From assembly GCA_900078775.1 (NCBI GenBank), contig LT549889.1, positions 806,001 to 870,000 of the forward strand: a DNA stretch of 64,000 nt. Reading direction: 5' to 3'. This document shows, piece after piece, positions 8,927 through 20,069 of the stretch. The notes below the pieces were generated by a model. That model ran no database searches and was not told the DNA's origin. It was given only the letters and a program-made list of their open reading frames with translations. Source of the stretch: Mycolicibacterium aurum (lineage in GTDB: Bacteria > Actinomycetota > Actinomycetes > Mycobacteriales > Mycobacteriaceae). The translations under genes were made by a program, and so were the position numbers. Position 1 is the first letter of the stretch, and every line of letters starts with the position of its first letter.

Positions 8927-10518
8927 GTTCCGGTACCCTCCAGATTCCTTTTGACTTCCAGCCGGCGCAACTTGCCCGAGGAGGTACGGGGCAGCGAGCC
9001 GGGCCGCATGAACACGACTTCGGCCGGTACGACCCCGCAAACGGATGCGACCAGCTCGACCAGCGCGGTGCGGGCGGCGGGTTCGTCGGCGCCCTTGTAC
9101 TCGGCGGCGATCACCAGACCCGGCCGGGTGGCGGGCCCGTCGGTGCCGACCGCGACGACCGCCCCGGCACGCACCCCGTCCACCTGGGCGGCCACCTTCT
9201 CGATCTCGGTCGGGAAGATGTTGCGCCCGGCTACGGTGATGATCTCCTTGGCGCGCCCGCAGATGACCAGGCTGCCGTCCAGAAGATAGCCGATATCCCC
9301 GGTGGGGAACCACTTTTGGGTATCGATGGGTTCCTCGCCGAGGTAGCCGGACATCATCGAGGTGCCGCGGATCTCGACCTCGCCGACCTCCCGGTCGGCG
9401 ACATCGGAGCTGAACCGGTCGTGCGAGGCGATGCGGATCTCCATGCCGGGGACGGCCGGGCCGAGCACGGCGTGCTTGCGGGTATAGCCGCCCCGATCGG
9501 TGACGATGCGCAGCTCGTCGACCTGCAGACCCGCGCCGGGGCCGGGAACGGCCACCGCACAGTTGGATTCGGCCAGCCCGTAGGAGGGGGCCAGGGCACC
9601 CGGGCGCAGCCCGAATTTGGCCATCGCCTCGGCGAACAGGGCATTGCCCTCGCAGTCGACGGGTTCGCCGCCGTTGAGCGCGAAGCGCAGGTGCGCGAAG
9701 TCGGCGTCGCTGACCAGCCCGGCGTACTTGCCGATGATGTTGTAGGCCATGTTCGGGGCCGCGGTGATGGTGGCCCGACTCTCGGTGAGCCACCTGGTCC
9801 AGCCGAACGGCTGCGCGGAGAACGCCGCCGTCGGCGCCTGCCACAGCTCGGCGCCGGCCAGCGCCATGGTCAGCACGAAGGACAGCCCCATGTCGTGGTA
9901 GAGCGGCAGCCAGGAATGGCCGCAGTCGGCCTCGGTGACCTCGACCCGCTGCACCAGCGCGCCGATGTTGGCGAGCACGGCCTGCGGGGACAGCTGGGCG
10001 GTGCGCGGTGTCCCGGTCGACCCCGCGGTGCCCTGCAGCACGGCGGCTCCGTTGCCGGCCACGGTGCCGGTGTGAGTCCTTGAGCGCCGCGGGTGGGCGA
10101 CCGTGCCGACGTTGTGCACGGTGAGGGAGGGTTCGGCGGCGGTCAGCTCCCGCAGATGCGCGCCGTGGCTGAAGACGGTACGCACCCCGATGCGGTCGAA
10201 CCGCCCCAGGGTGGCGCGCGCCCAGCGCTTCGGGTCTGCGCCGCGCACCGGCCCGGGCAGGATCGAGACGGCGGCCCCGGCCAGGAAGGCGCCGGGGATG
10301 GCCGCGAGGAACTCGGCGATCGGATCGCCGACCAGCCCGATCGCGGGTGCCTCGTCGTCGCAGATGCGCGCGGCCACGTTCTCGGCGCGCGCGTGGATCT
10401 CCCCCCACGGGTGGCGGTTCCAGTTACCGGTGCCGGTATCGAGCACCGCCAGGGCCCGATCGGTGGATGTCATCGCATCCGTCAATGCCCGCGCCAGCCC
10501 CCATGGCGCGGCGGTCAC
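8923..10518 (-). CDS. mbtM: Long-chain fatty acyl-AMP ligase MbtM (FadD33 type)
   Basis: A 531-residue ANL-superfamily enzyme that activates a fatty acid as acyl-AMP and loads it on the MbtL carrier. The P-loop-like motif reads '[12 protein letters not shown]' (a T/S/G-rich A3 motif), followed by '[10 protein letters not shown]' (A5), '[11 protein letters not shown]' (A7) and the catalytic-lysine motif '[10 protein letters not shown]' near the C-terminus. It overlaps mbtL upstream by four bases and mbtN downstream by four. Context and length agree with Rv1345. Confidence 0.94.
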   Translation of the reverse strand: MTAAPWGLARALTDAMTSTDRALAVLDTGTGNWNRHPWGEIHARAENVAARICDDEAPAIGLVGDPIAEFLAAIPGAFLAGAAVSILPGPVRGADPKRWARATLGRFDRIGVRTVFSHGAHLRELTAAEPSLTVHNVGTVAHPRRSRTHTGTVAGNGAAVLQGTAGSTGTPRTAQLSPQAVLANIGALVQRVEVTEADCGHSWLPLYHDMGLSFVLTMALAGAELWQAPTAAFSAQPFGWTRWLTESRATITAAPNMAYNIIGKYAGLVSDADFAHLRFALNGGEPVDCEGNALFAEAMAKFGLRPGALAPSYGLAESNCAVAVPGPGAGLQVDELRIVTDRGGYTRKHAVLGPAVPGMEIRIASHDRFSSDVADREVGEVEIRGTSMMSGYLGEEPIDTQKWFPTGDIGYLLDGSLVICGRAKEIITVAGRNIFPTEIEKVAAQVDGVRAGAVVAVGTDGPATRPGLVIAAEYKGADEPAARTALVELVASVCGVVPAEVVFMRPGSLPRTSSGKLRRLEVKRNLEGTGT

Positions 10519-10784
10519 GAGTTGGCCTGATCCACAGGCAGTTTGGCCAACACGATGGTCTCCAACTCGCCTACGGTCTCGCAGCTGAGCAGGTCTTCCT
10601 CCGACAGCGCCGCGCCCAGACGGTCCTCGATGGCCACCATGCCGACCGCGAAGGCGACCGAGTCCATGCCGACATCGTCGACCAGCCGGGAGTCGCGGGT
10701 GACCCGGCTGACGTCGATGTTGAGTTCGTCGCGCAGGATGGCCAGGAGCTCCGGATTGACCGCGTCGGGCTGTGACTGTTCCAT
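10515..10784 (-). CDS. mbtL: Acyl carrier protein MbtL
   Basis: An 89-residue acyl carrier protein. The phosphopantetheine attachment serine is Ser42 in '[11 protein letters not shown]'. It carries the fatty acyl chain between MbtM (loading), MbtN (desaturation) and MbtK (transfer to mycobactin). First gene of the operon; its 3' end overlaps mbtM (ATGA-type). An IdeR-like box lies 25 bases upstream of the ATG, indicating iron-dependent repression. Confidence 0.94.
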   Translation of the reverse strand: MEQSQPDAVNPELLAILRDELNIDVSRVTRDSRLVDDVGMDSVAFAVGMVAIEDRLGAALSEEDLLSCETVGELETIVLAKLPVDQANS

Positions 10785-10808
10785 GGTCGGCGACCCTACA
10801 CCGGCGAA

Positions 10809-10827
10809 TTTGGTGAGGCTAGCCTTA
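10809..10827. promoter_or_regulatory. IdeR-like iron box upstream of mbtL
   Basis: TTTGGTGAGGCTAGCCTTA matches the mycobacterial IdeR consensus (TTAGGTTAGGCTAACCTAA) at 15 of 19 positions, including the whole AGGCTA centre. It lies 25 bases before the mbtL start, where bound iron-IdeR would block transcription of mbtL-mbtM-mbtN when iron is plentiful. Confidence 0.8.
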
Positions 10828-10840
10828 CCCGAGGCGGCTG

Positions 10841-11890
10841 TCAGTGCGCCGGATCGGCGAGGGTGAGGCCGCCCTGGCGCACGCCGCCGTCCACGGTGAC
10901 CATGGCGGGCACGACTTCACAGATGACCAGGCCATGTGCCCCGGTCAGCTCGTCGATCAGGTCGAAATGAGTGGCGATCCGGTCCGGGCCGTCCAGCACC
11001 ACGGTTGTGACCGGAACCTCACGGCCGAGTTGCAGCAACCGGTCGCCGTGCGGTTCGCGCGCGTCGTGAAATCCCCAGATCCCGCGCAACACGGTGGCCC
11101 CGGCCGAGGCCCGCCCGGCGCGCAGCGCGTCCACCACCCGGCGGTGCACGGGCGCACCGTCGGCCCGCTCGGCCTCGGAGGTGTGGATGGTGAGCTTCTG
11201 CCACAGCGGCAGCCCGTGGGCGTCGATCACCGGCAGTGCAGCGGGACGCTCGATCAGCCGGCCCGCCCGCTTGCACACCCTGATGCGCTCCACGGTCAGC
11301 ACGGCCGTCGGCACCAGCTCCCGCACCCGCGGCAGCGCCGCCGTCACCGCGGCGTTGTCCCCGACGGCCAGGATCATCACCGGCACCTCGGTGTTGGTGC
11401 CGAAGAACCGGGCCCGCCGCCGGACCCCGTGCTCGGTGCCGTCCACCCCGAGAAACGTTGTTGCGCCGGTGAATCCGAGCCGGTGCAGCAGCGCGCAGAT
11501 CTCCCGGTAGGCGGGCCGGCCGGCGATGCGGGTCTGGCGCCCGACGTACACGGTGAGCTTGGCCGAGCCGGCACCGGCCGGGACGGTCGAGGCCCGCTCG
11601 AGTGTGACGACCCCGCGGGGCAGCGCCGCGGCCACCGGGCCGGCCAGCGCCTGGATGCGTGCGGCGGTGTCCACCGCGGCCAGCGCCACCGGCAGATCCT
11701 CCGACGTGGACAGCGTGCGGTCGGTGCGCAGCTGGTGACTCGGCCCGAATCCGCCGATGCCGCGCAGCACCACGCTGTCGGCCACCGCCTCCCGGCCGAA
11801 CAGGTCCAGCAGCTCGTCGGCCAGGAAGCCGCGCTGCCCGCGCATCCGCTCCCCGAAGTAGGCGGTCAGCTTCAGCAGATCGGTGCTCAC
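10841..11890 (-). CDS. Triple DUF190 protein linked to CrcB
   Basis: A 349-residue protein built of three successive DUF190 units, each starting with a similar strand: 'LLKLTAYFGER' (about residue 4), 'SAKLTVYVGRQ' (about 112) and 'WQKLTIHTSEA' (about 235). DUF190 has a PII-like ferredoxin fold and is commonly encoded beside crcB, so a regulatory or accessory role to the fluoride channel is likely but unproven. GTG start at 11888-11890 overlaps the crcB stop as GTGA. A single DUF190 unit is the common form; three in one chain is notable. Confidence 0.82.
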   Translation of the reverse strand: MSTDLLKLTAYFGERMRGQRGFLADELLDLFGREAVADSVVLRGIGGFGPSHQLRTDRTLSTSEDLPVALAAVDTAARIQALAGPVAAALPRGVVTLERASTVPAGAGSAKLTVYVGRQTRIAGRPAYREICALLHRLGFTGATTFLGVDGTEHGVRRRARFFGTNTEVPVMILAVGDNAAVTAALPRVRELVPTAVLTVERIRVCKRAGRLIERPAALPVIDAHGLPLWQKLTIHTSEAERADGAPVHRRVVDALRAGRASAGATVLRGIWGFHDAREPHGDRLLQLGREVPVTTVVLDGPDRIATHFDLIDELTGAHGLVICEVVPAMVTVDGGVRQGGLTLADPAH

Positions 11891-12252
11891 AGTGCCCGCC
11901 CAACCCACTGGCCCAGCCAGGCCGCCGCCAATCCGAGCGCCACGCTGGCGAGGATATTGACCGCGGCGGGCAACCGCCGGCGTTCCTCGGCCAGCCGGTG
12001 CGTCTCCAGCATCCAGGTCGAGAAGGTGGTGTACGAGCCGACGAACGCCGTCCCGGCCAACAGCGCGGCCTGCGGGCTCAACGCGAGCGCGCCCAGAAAG
12101 CCCAACAGCCAGGCGCCGCTGACGTTCACCACGAGCGTGCCGATCGGGAAACCCGTGGCGAACCGCCGCGACACCGTGCGGTCGACCAGATAGCGGCACA
12201 CCGCGCCGAGCCCGCCCAGCACCATCACCGCGGCCCAGAGCGAGGCCGTCAT
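11887..12252 (-). CDS. crcB: Fluoride channel subunit CrcB/Fluc (second gene)
   Basis: A 121-residue membrane protein with four hydrophobic segments. Fluc signatures are seen: '[13 protein letters not shown]' near the N-terminus, '[15 protein letters not shown]' (channel Asn) and '[14 protein letters not shown]' (the Phe/Thr-Ser pore segment). The family forms antiparallel dimers that export fluoride; two adjacent genes as here usually give a heterodimer. The ATG overlaps the stop of the preceding crcB gene as ATGA. Confidence 0.93.
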   Translation of the reverse strand: MTASLWAAVMVLGGLGAVCRYLVDRTVSRRFATGFPIGTLVVNVSGAWLLGFLGALALSPQAALLAGTAFVGSYTTFSTWMLETHRLAEERRRLPAAVNILASVALGLAAAWLGQWVGRAL

Positions 12253-12644
12253 CGCAGCGTCGCCCGTCGCACCAGTGCCGTGCTCAGTTGCACGGCCAGC
12301 AGACCCAGCACCAGGCTGGCCGCGGTGTAGCCGGCGGCCAGCAGGTAGTGGCCGTGCTCCAGCATCGCGATGGTCTCGACCTGCATGGTGGAGAAGGTGG
12401 TCAGCCCGCCACACAGTCCGGTGCCCAGCAGCGGGCGGCGGTAGGCCGACACCGGCAGCCGCTCCAGCAGCCGGGTGGTGAAGTAGCCCAGCAGCGCGGC
12501 CCCGAGGATGTTGACCACGAAGGTGGCCCACGGCCAGTGCCCGGGCGGCACCGCGAGCAGGTGGCTCAAGCCGGCGCGGGCCAGCGTGCCCAGCGCACCC
12601 CCGGCGAACACCGCAGCCAGTTCCCGCCGGTCCGTGAGCGCCAC
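12249..12644 (-). CDS. crcB: Fluoride channel subunit CrcB/Fluc (first gene)
   Basis: A 131-residue membrane protein, the partner of the downstream CrcB. Motifs: '[14 protein letters not shown]', '[16 protein letters not shown]', '[17 protein letters not shown]'. The start is taken as GTG at 12642-12644 (VALTDRREL), because no ATG fits and the residues before it do not look like the family. No fluoride riboswitch was recognised in the 48 bases between this start and the divergent regulator. Confidence 0.9.
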   Translation of the reverse strand: MALTDRRELAAVFAGGALGTLARAGLSHLLAVPPGHWPWATFVVNILGAALLGYFTTRLLERLPVSAYRRPLLGTGLCGGLTTFSTMQVETIAMLEHGHYLLAAGYTAASLVLGLLAVQLSTALVRRATLR

Positions 12645-12692
12645 ACCGCAAAGTATGTACGCCGGCGGGCCGACAAGTAAGGTCGGCTCACA

Positions 12693-15600
12693 ATGATGGC
12701 GCACGATCAGCCCGCGGTGCGGATCTCCGTGCTCGGCCCGATCCGGGCGTGGGTGGACGGGCAACCGGTCGATCTGGCCGGGCCCAAACAGCGTTCGGTA
12801 CTCCTGCGGCTGGTGCTCGCCCACGGCGACGTGGTGTCGGTGGACCGGCTCATCGAGGACCTGTGGGCCGGGGAGCCGCCGCCCAAGGCGCTGGCCGCGC
12901 TGCAGGCCTACATCTCGCATCTGCGCAAGGTGCTGGAACCGGGCCGGGAACGTCGTGCCGCCGCCCGGGTGATCGTCAGCGCCGCCCCCGGCTACTGCCT
13001 GCGGCTGCCCGAGGAGGCCGTTGATGCCTGGTCGCTGGAGTCCCGGATCGCCGCCGCCGAGCAGCACCCGACGCCGCGGCCCGGGCGGCCCTGCTGGAGC
13101 GGGTGGTCACCGACTGGACCGGCGACCCCTACGTCGAGGTCCGCGACGCGTTGTGGGCTGCCCCCGAGGTGGCCCGGCTGGCCGAGTTGCGGTTGTCGGT
13201 GATCGAGGCGCACGCCGCCGCGCAGTCCGCGCTGGGGCAGCACGCGGTGGTGGCCCGGGTGCTGGAGGCGCCGGTGCGCGATCACCCGGACCGGGAGACC
13301 GCGGCCTGCCTGTTGGCCGTCGCGCGGTACCGGCTGGGCCATCAGGCCGCCGCGCTGGAGGTGTTGCGGCGCACCAGCGATTACCTGGTCGACGAACTCG
13401 GCCTGGAACCCGGCCGGGCGCTGCGCGATCTGGAACGCGACATCCTGCGCCAGGCCGACCATCTCGACCCGATCGCCGCCGTACCCGCCCCGACCGCGGC
13501 CCCACCGCAACCGTCGGCTCCGGACAACCGCACCCGGGGCCGGGCCGACGAACTGGCCGCCATCGAGGCCGCGGCCGCCGCAGCGGTGCGCGGCGGGTTG
13601 CGGGTGGTGTGGGTCGGCGGTGAGGCCGGGGCCGGTAAGACCACCCTGGTGCAGACGGCGGCCGGCCGGCTGCAGGCCACCGGGTGGACGGTCGCCTCCG
13701 GGCGCAGCCCCGAGGTCGACGGCGCCCCGCCGGGCTGGGCCTGGACCGAGGTGCTGCAACCCTTCACCGGCGGCGAGACCGCACTGGCCGAGGCGCTGGC
13801 CCCGCTGCTGCACGACGGGCGTTCGGCCGGCCCGGCCGCCGACGGCACGGTGTTCTGGATCGCGCACGCCCTCGCCGAGGTGCTCGGCCGCGCCGCCGAT
13901 GCGGCACCGCTGCTCATCCTGCTCGACGATCTGCACCGCACCGACGGCTTGACCCTGGAGTTGTTGCGGCTCACCGCCGATCGGCTCGGCGAGCGACGGG
14001 TGCTCGTCGTCGGCACCTACCGGCCCTCGGAGTCCGGTGCCGAACTCGGCCAGGCCCGGGCCGCGCTGGCCAACCACACCGCCGCCCACCTGCTGCTGAC
14101 CGGCCTCGACGATGCCGCGCTCACCGCGCTGGCCACCGACTGCGGGCTGCCCGCGGTCACCCGGGAGACCCTGCGGCTGTTGCGCGAACGCACCGGCGGC
14201 AACCCGCTTTTCGTCCGCGAACTGGCCCGGCTGATGGTCGCCGAGGGGATCGGCGCCGCGCACGACGCGGTCCCGGCCGGGGTGGGCGATGTGCTGCGCC
14301 GCCGGCTGGCCCGGCTCCCACCGCACACCGCGACCGCGCTGCGCCAGGCCGCGGTGCTGGGCCGCGAGGTCGACATCACCCTGCTCGGCGAGCTGGGCCG
14401 CATCGACGACGAGGAGCTGCTGGACGCACTGGAACCCGCGGTGTTGGCCGGCCTGCTCGACGAGCCGGTCCCGGGCCGGATCCGATTCGCGCACAATCTG
14501 ATCCGCGACACCCTCTACGACGACACCTCGGTGCTGCGGCGCTCCCGGCTGCACGCGGCGGCGCTCGAGCTGCTGCGCCGTCCCGGCGGCGGGCCGACGC
14601 CGCCGCACTGGCCTATCACGCCGTCGCCGCCGCCACCCCCGACACCGCTACCGAGGCCGCCGATCTCGCGCTGGCCGCGGCCGCCGACGCCGATGCGGTG
14701 GGCGCCCCGGTGGAGGCGGCCCGCCAGTACCGGTCCGCGGTGCGGATGTTCACCCTCGCCGATGCCGAGCCCGCGGCGACGGTGCCGGCCCGGTGCGGGT
14801 TGATCGCGGCGCTGGCCCGGGCCGGTGACGCGTTGGCCTCGCGGGAAGAGTTGCACGACACCTTGTTCGCGGTGGGTGAGCGCGATGCGTTGGCGGTGCA
14901 GGCGCTCACCGCCTCGGATGCCCCGCTGGTCTGGCGGGTCCGCGCCGGTGACCACATCGACCCCGTCATCGTCGACCCGCTGCGGCGGGTCCTGCGGCGT
15001 GAGCAGGCCCCGCACACCCGGGCCCGGCTGCTGATGACCCTGTTCGCCGAAACCGAAGGCGCCGAACACGACACCGCGCTGGCGGCCGGCGCCGAGGCGC
15101 TCGAGCTGGCCCGCGCGCTGTATGCCGAGAACCCCGCCGCGCATCAACGGCTGCTGTGTGCGGCGCTGAACATCCGGGCCTTCGCCTGCCTGGGGCCGGA
15201 CCTGGCATCGCAGCGCGAAGCCGTTGTGGCCGAGCTGGTCTCGGTCGCCGAGGCCTGCGATGCGATCGACTACCAGGCCGTCGCGCACTGGTTCGCGTTC
15301 CTGGACGCGGCCGGTAGGTCGGATCTGGCCGGGGCCGTCCAGCACGTCGACGCCGCGGTGGCCCGGGCCGGCACCGGCCAGATCGGCTTCCTGCTCGGCG
15401 TGCTCGACGCGTTCGATGCGCAGCTGACCGTGCTGGCCGGGCACACCGACGAGGGGGAGCGGCGCTACCTCGCGGTCGCCGCCAGACTCGCCGAGTACGG
15501 CGTTGCCAACGGCGCGCTGGTCGGGCTGATCGGGCGCATCAACGCGAACCTGATCCGCGGCAGCCTCGCCCCGATGGCCGACGAACTCTCCGCCGTGCAC

Positions 15601-15981
15601 CGCGAGATCTCGAAAACCATGGCCGAGGGTGCCGCGCTGGCGCTGCACCAGGCGGGCCGGGAGGCCGAGGCCCACCAGATCTGGGCGCAGCGGGTCCCGA
15701 TCGAGCGGTCCTACTACTTCGTGGCGACCGCGACCCTGCGGGTGCACGCCGCCGTCGCGCTCGGCGACCTGGACACCGCCACCGCCACCGCCGCCGAGCT
15801 GCTGCCGTACTCGGGGCGGATGGCCGGACTGGACAACGGCACCCTGCTGACCGGTCCGGTGGACGCCGCGCTGGCGGCCGTCGCCGAGGCCACCGGCGAC
15901 ACCGAGGCGGCCGCACGTTACCGGCGGGCGGCCGCCGAGCTCACCGAGCGCCTCAGCCTGGCCGCCCGGGCCCTCATCTGA
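12693..15981 (+). pseudogene. SARP/BTAD-type transcriptional regulator with AAA ATPase domain, two frameshifts
   Basis: Three consecutive frames together give one regulator of about 1,096 residues. Frame one (from ATG 12693) has a winged-helix DNA-binding domain ('[27 protein letters not shown]') and the start of the BTAD domain. The sequence continues in a second frame from about 13071 ('TDWTGDPYVEVRDALW'), then an ATPase with Walker A 'GGEAGAGKTTLV' and Walker B 'LLILLDDLHRTD'. From about 14592 it moves to a third frame, an alpha-helical repeat region ending at 15981. Each shift is repaired by one extra G. The gene is either dead or carries two base-calling errors. Divergent from crcB. Confidence 0.85.
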
Positions 15982-15984
15982 GCG

Positions 15985-16048
15985 TGGCGAAACTCGCGTA
16001 CCGGCGGTGATTTTCCGCCCGGGAACGACGGGTACGCGAGTTTCGCCA
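15985..16048. repeat. Large nested inverted repeat (cruciform/terminator-like)
   Basis: TGGCGAAACTCGCGTACC at 15985-16002 and its exact complement GGTACGCGAGTTTCGCCA at 16031-16048 form an 18-base perfect stem. Inside the 28-base loop a second stem, GGCGG (16003-16007) with CCGCC (16015-16019), can form. It fills the gap between the convergent regulator and hemerythrin genes, so it could end transcription from both sides; there is no T-tract. It may belong to a dispersed intergenic repeat family; no other copy is in this window. Confidence 0.75.
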
Positions 16049-16071
16049 GCAGGAGGTCAGCCGGCGGGGGG

Positions 16072-16752
16072 TCAGCCGAAGACCGCACGCTCCAACCCGC
16101 GGTGCCGCCACGCCATGTAGCGCAGCAGCATCATCAGCGGGGCGGGCACGCCGGCGGCCAGGGTGGCGCGTTCGGTGTCGGTGGCCACCGCGAGGATCCG
16201 CGGCCCCTCGAACGACAACCGGCCGGTGCGTTGGGCGGCCTTCTCCACCGCCCGCCAGTCCTGCTCCGACACGTAGCGGCGGATCACCGGGAACAGCTCG
16301 CGCTCCTCGTCGCCGATGTGCGCATCGAGCAGCCGGTGCAGATCGGCCAGGCCGGCGGCCAGCGGGCGGGCCATCTCGGGATCCCCGCTGCGCCCGAACG
16401 CCGCGGCGGCGGTCTTGAGCCGGTCCAGCCGCGGGTCCAGCGCGGCGTGGTCCTCGGTCAGCTCGCTGAGGTCGACGAAGTCACCGGCCGCGGTCTGGAT
16501 CACCGGCCACAGCACGTCGTCCTCCATGGTGTGGTGGTGGTGGATCGACTCGCACATCAGCGCGACGTAGCGGGCGACGGCGCGGGCCCGCCGCGGCGGG
16601 CAGGGCAGCCGGCGCTGGGCCACCGCGGTGGTCAGATCCGCCAGCCGGGCGGTGTCGGTGATCATGGCCCGGTGGGTCAGGGTGATCCCGGTCAGGTCGA
16701 GTTCGGCATTCGCGATGCGGTCGGGCTGGGCTGAGCGTGAGGTATCGGTCAT
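16072..16752 (-). CDS. Hemerythrin-domain (HHE) protein
   Basis: A 226-residue cytoplasmic protein. The helical HHE iron-binding motifs are visible: His in 'LTHRAM', the cluster 'IHHHHTMEDDVLWPV', 'LTEDHAALD' and 'HIGDEERELFPVI'. These supply the His/Glu/Asp ligands of a di-iron centre. Mycobacterial relatives are linked to oxygen, nitric oxide or peroxide sensing; the precise role here is not known. The C-terminus has an extra hydrophobic-basic helix ('PLMMLLRYMAWRHRGLER'). ATG 16750-16752; the start faces pgm with 93 bases between. Confidence 0.85.
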   Translation of the reverse strand: MTDTSRSAQPDRIANAELDLTGITLTHRAMITDTARLADLTTAVAQRRLPCPPRRARAVARYVALMCESIHHHHTMEDDVLWPVIQTAAGDFVDLSELTEDHAALDPRLDRLKTAAAAFGRSGDPEMARPLAAGLADLHRLLDAHIGDEERELFPVIRRYVSEQDWRAVEKAAQRTGRLSFEGPRILAVATDTERATLAAGVPAPLMMLLRYMAWRHRGLERAVFG

Positions 16753-16845
16753 GGGGCAAGCCTGTCCCGGCCCACTTGCGACGAACTTGTGGTCGGCTTG
16801 GGGTACGACAAGACAGTGGCCCCGCGGGTAGGACAGGATGGAGCC

Positions 16846-18476
<1,631 letters not shown>

Positions 18477-18480
<4 letters not shown>

Positions 18481-19745
18481 GTTCTGCGCCCGAAGACAGC
18501 GACTGTCCGACCCCCACCAAGCGGAAACTTCCGCGCGAGGTCTGGGTGCTGGTCGCCGCCAACGTCGCCGTCGCGCTCGGATACGGCGTGGTGGCCCCGG
18601 TCCTGCCGCAGTACGCCCGCCACTTCGGGGTGAGCATCGCCGCGGCCACCTTCGTCATCACCGCCTTCGCCGTCATGCGGTTGATCGGGGCGCCGCCGGC
18701 CGGCTTCCTGGTCCAGCGGCTGGGGGAGCGCCGGGTCTACATCGGCGGACTGCTCATCGTGGCGGTCTCGACGGCGGCCTGCGCGCTGGCCGAAAGCTAT
18801 TGGCAGCTGCTGCTGTTCCGCTCACTGGGCGGTATCGGCTCGGCCATGTTCACGGTGTCCTCGCTGGGCCTGATGATCCGCATCTCGCCGCCCGACGCCC
18901 GCGGGCGGGTGGCCGGCCTGTTCTCCTCGGGCTTCATGATCGGCTCGGTGGGCGGGCCGATCCTGGGCAGCCTGACCGCCGGGTTCGGGCTGTCCGCCCC
19001 GTTCCTGATCTACGGTGCCGCCCTGGTGGTCGCAGCCGCCGTGGTCTTCGTCAGCCTGCGCCATTCCCATCTGGCCGCGGCCGAGGAGAACGCGGAGCCG
19101 CCGGTGCCGTTCGCCACGGTGTTCCGGCACGGGGCCTACCGGGCGGCACTGCTGTCGAATTTCGCGACCGGCTGGGCCTCGTTCGGGCTTCGTATCGCGC
19201 TGGTCCCGCTGTTCGTGGTGGAGGTGCTGGGCCGCAGCCCGGGCGTGGCGGGTCTGGCGCTCACCGCCTTTGCGGTGGGCAACATCTCGGTGGTGGTGCC
19301 CAGCGGCTATCTGTCCGACCGGTTCGGCCGCCGCAAGCTGGTCATCTTCGGGCTGCTGTTGGCCGCCGTATCGACCGGTTTGGTGGGCTTCAGCGACTCG
19401 CTGACGGTGTTTCTGGTCGCCGGGTATGTGGCGGGTGCGGCCACCGGAATCTTCATCTCCCCGCAGCAGGCCGCGGTCGCCGATGTGGTGGGCAACAAGG
19501 CCCGCGGCGGCACCGCGGTGGCCACCTTCCAGATGATGGCCGACGTCGGTTCGATCGGCGGGTCGCTGTTGGTCGGCCTGATCGCGCAGTACCTGTCGTT
19601 CTCCTGGGCGTTCGTCATCAGCGGGGCGATCCTGCTGCTGGCCGCGGTGGGCTGGATGTTCGCCCCGGAGACCCACCGGGAGCCGCCCGCCGGGCACACC
19701 CCGGCCCGCTCGATCGGTCCGGAGGCCGGCGGAGAGGTGCCCTGA
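18477..19745 (+). CDS. Major facilitator superfamily transporter
   Basis: A 422-residue inner-membrane protein with about 12 hydrophobic segments. It has the MFS loop 2-3 signature in degraded form ('FLVQRLGERRVYIGG') and its repeat in the second half ('YLSDRFGRRKLVIFG'), which places it among drug/metabolite exporters. GTG start 18477 overlaps the pgm stop. The substrate cannot be told; an unrelated efflux role is more likely than sugar transport despite the pgm neighbour. The C-terminal 30 residues are hydrophilic. Confidence 0.88.
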
Positions 19746-19801
19746 CCAGCCGTTTTGAACCTTGGTGGGGCAGTGGTGTACCTTTCAACAGCACCACAAA
19801 C

Positions 19802-19874
19802 GGGGCTATGGCGCAGTTGGTAGCGCACCACACTGGCAGTGTGGGGGTCAGGGGTTCGAATCCCCTTAGCTCCA
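19802..19874 (+). tRNA. tRNA-Ala (anticodon GGC)
   Basis: A complete 73-base cloverleaf. The acceptor stem GGGGCTA/TAGCTCC contains the G3-T70 wobble pair that identifies alanine tRNA. The D arm is GCGC/GCGC, the anticodon stem CCACA/TGTGG with loop CTGGCAG (anticodon GGC at 19835-19837, reading GCC), and the T arm AGGGG-TTCGAAT-CCCCT. The discriminator is A; CCA is not encoded. No integrase or repeated tRNA end was seen nearby. Confidence 0.97.
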
Positions 19875-19882
19875 CGTTTTAC

Positions 19883-19918
19883 AAAACCCGCTCCGGCTTC
19901 GGCCGGGGCGGGTTTTTT
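19883..19918 (+). terminator. Intrinsic terminator after tRNA-Ala
   Basis: A 15-base stem (19883-19897 with 19902-19916, one G-T pair) capped by the very stable TTCG tetraloop, followed by a T run (19913-19918). It starts nine bases after the tRNA. This is a classical rho-independent terminator, which is uncommon in mycobacteria. Confidence 0.9.
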
Positions 19919-20069
19919 CGTGTGCGGGGCGGCGCAAGATCTGCGGATTGATCCGACCGTGAGCGGGTACACAATTCGCCGGGAAGCCGGATATGCGATG
20001 ACCGCGACAATTGCGCAGACCATTTCCGGTAATGGCGCAACACACATTTTCGCAGGGGGCCGCTAAAGT

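Noticed and set aside
10844..12193. Long plus-strand frame opposite DUF190/crcB
   Set aside because: Low-complexity mirror of recognised genes on the other strand.
12645..12692. Fluoride riboswitch before crcB
   Set aside because: Gap is 48 bases and no conserved crcB-motif stem was recognised.
19802..19874. tRNA-Ala as integration site of a prophage or island
   Set aside because: No integrase and no repeated tRNA end were seen in the following region.
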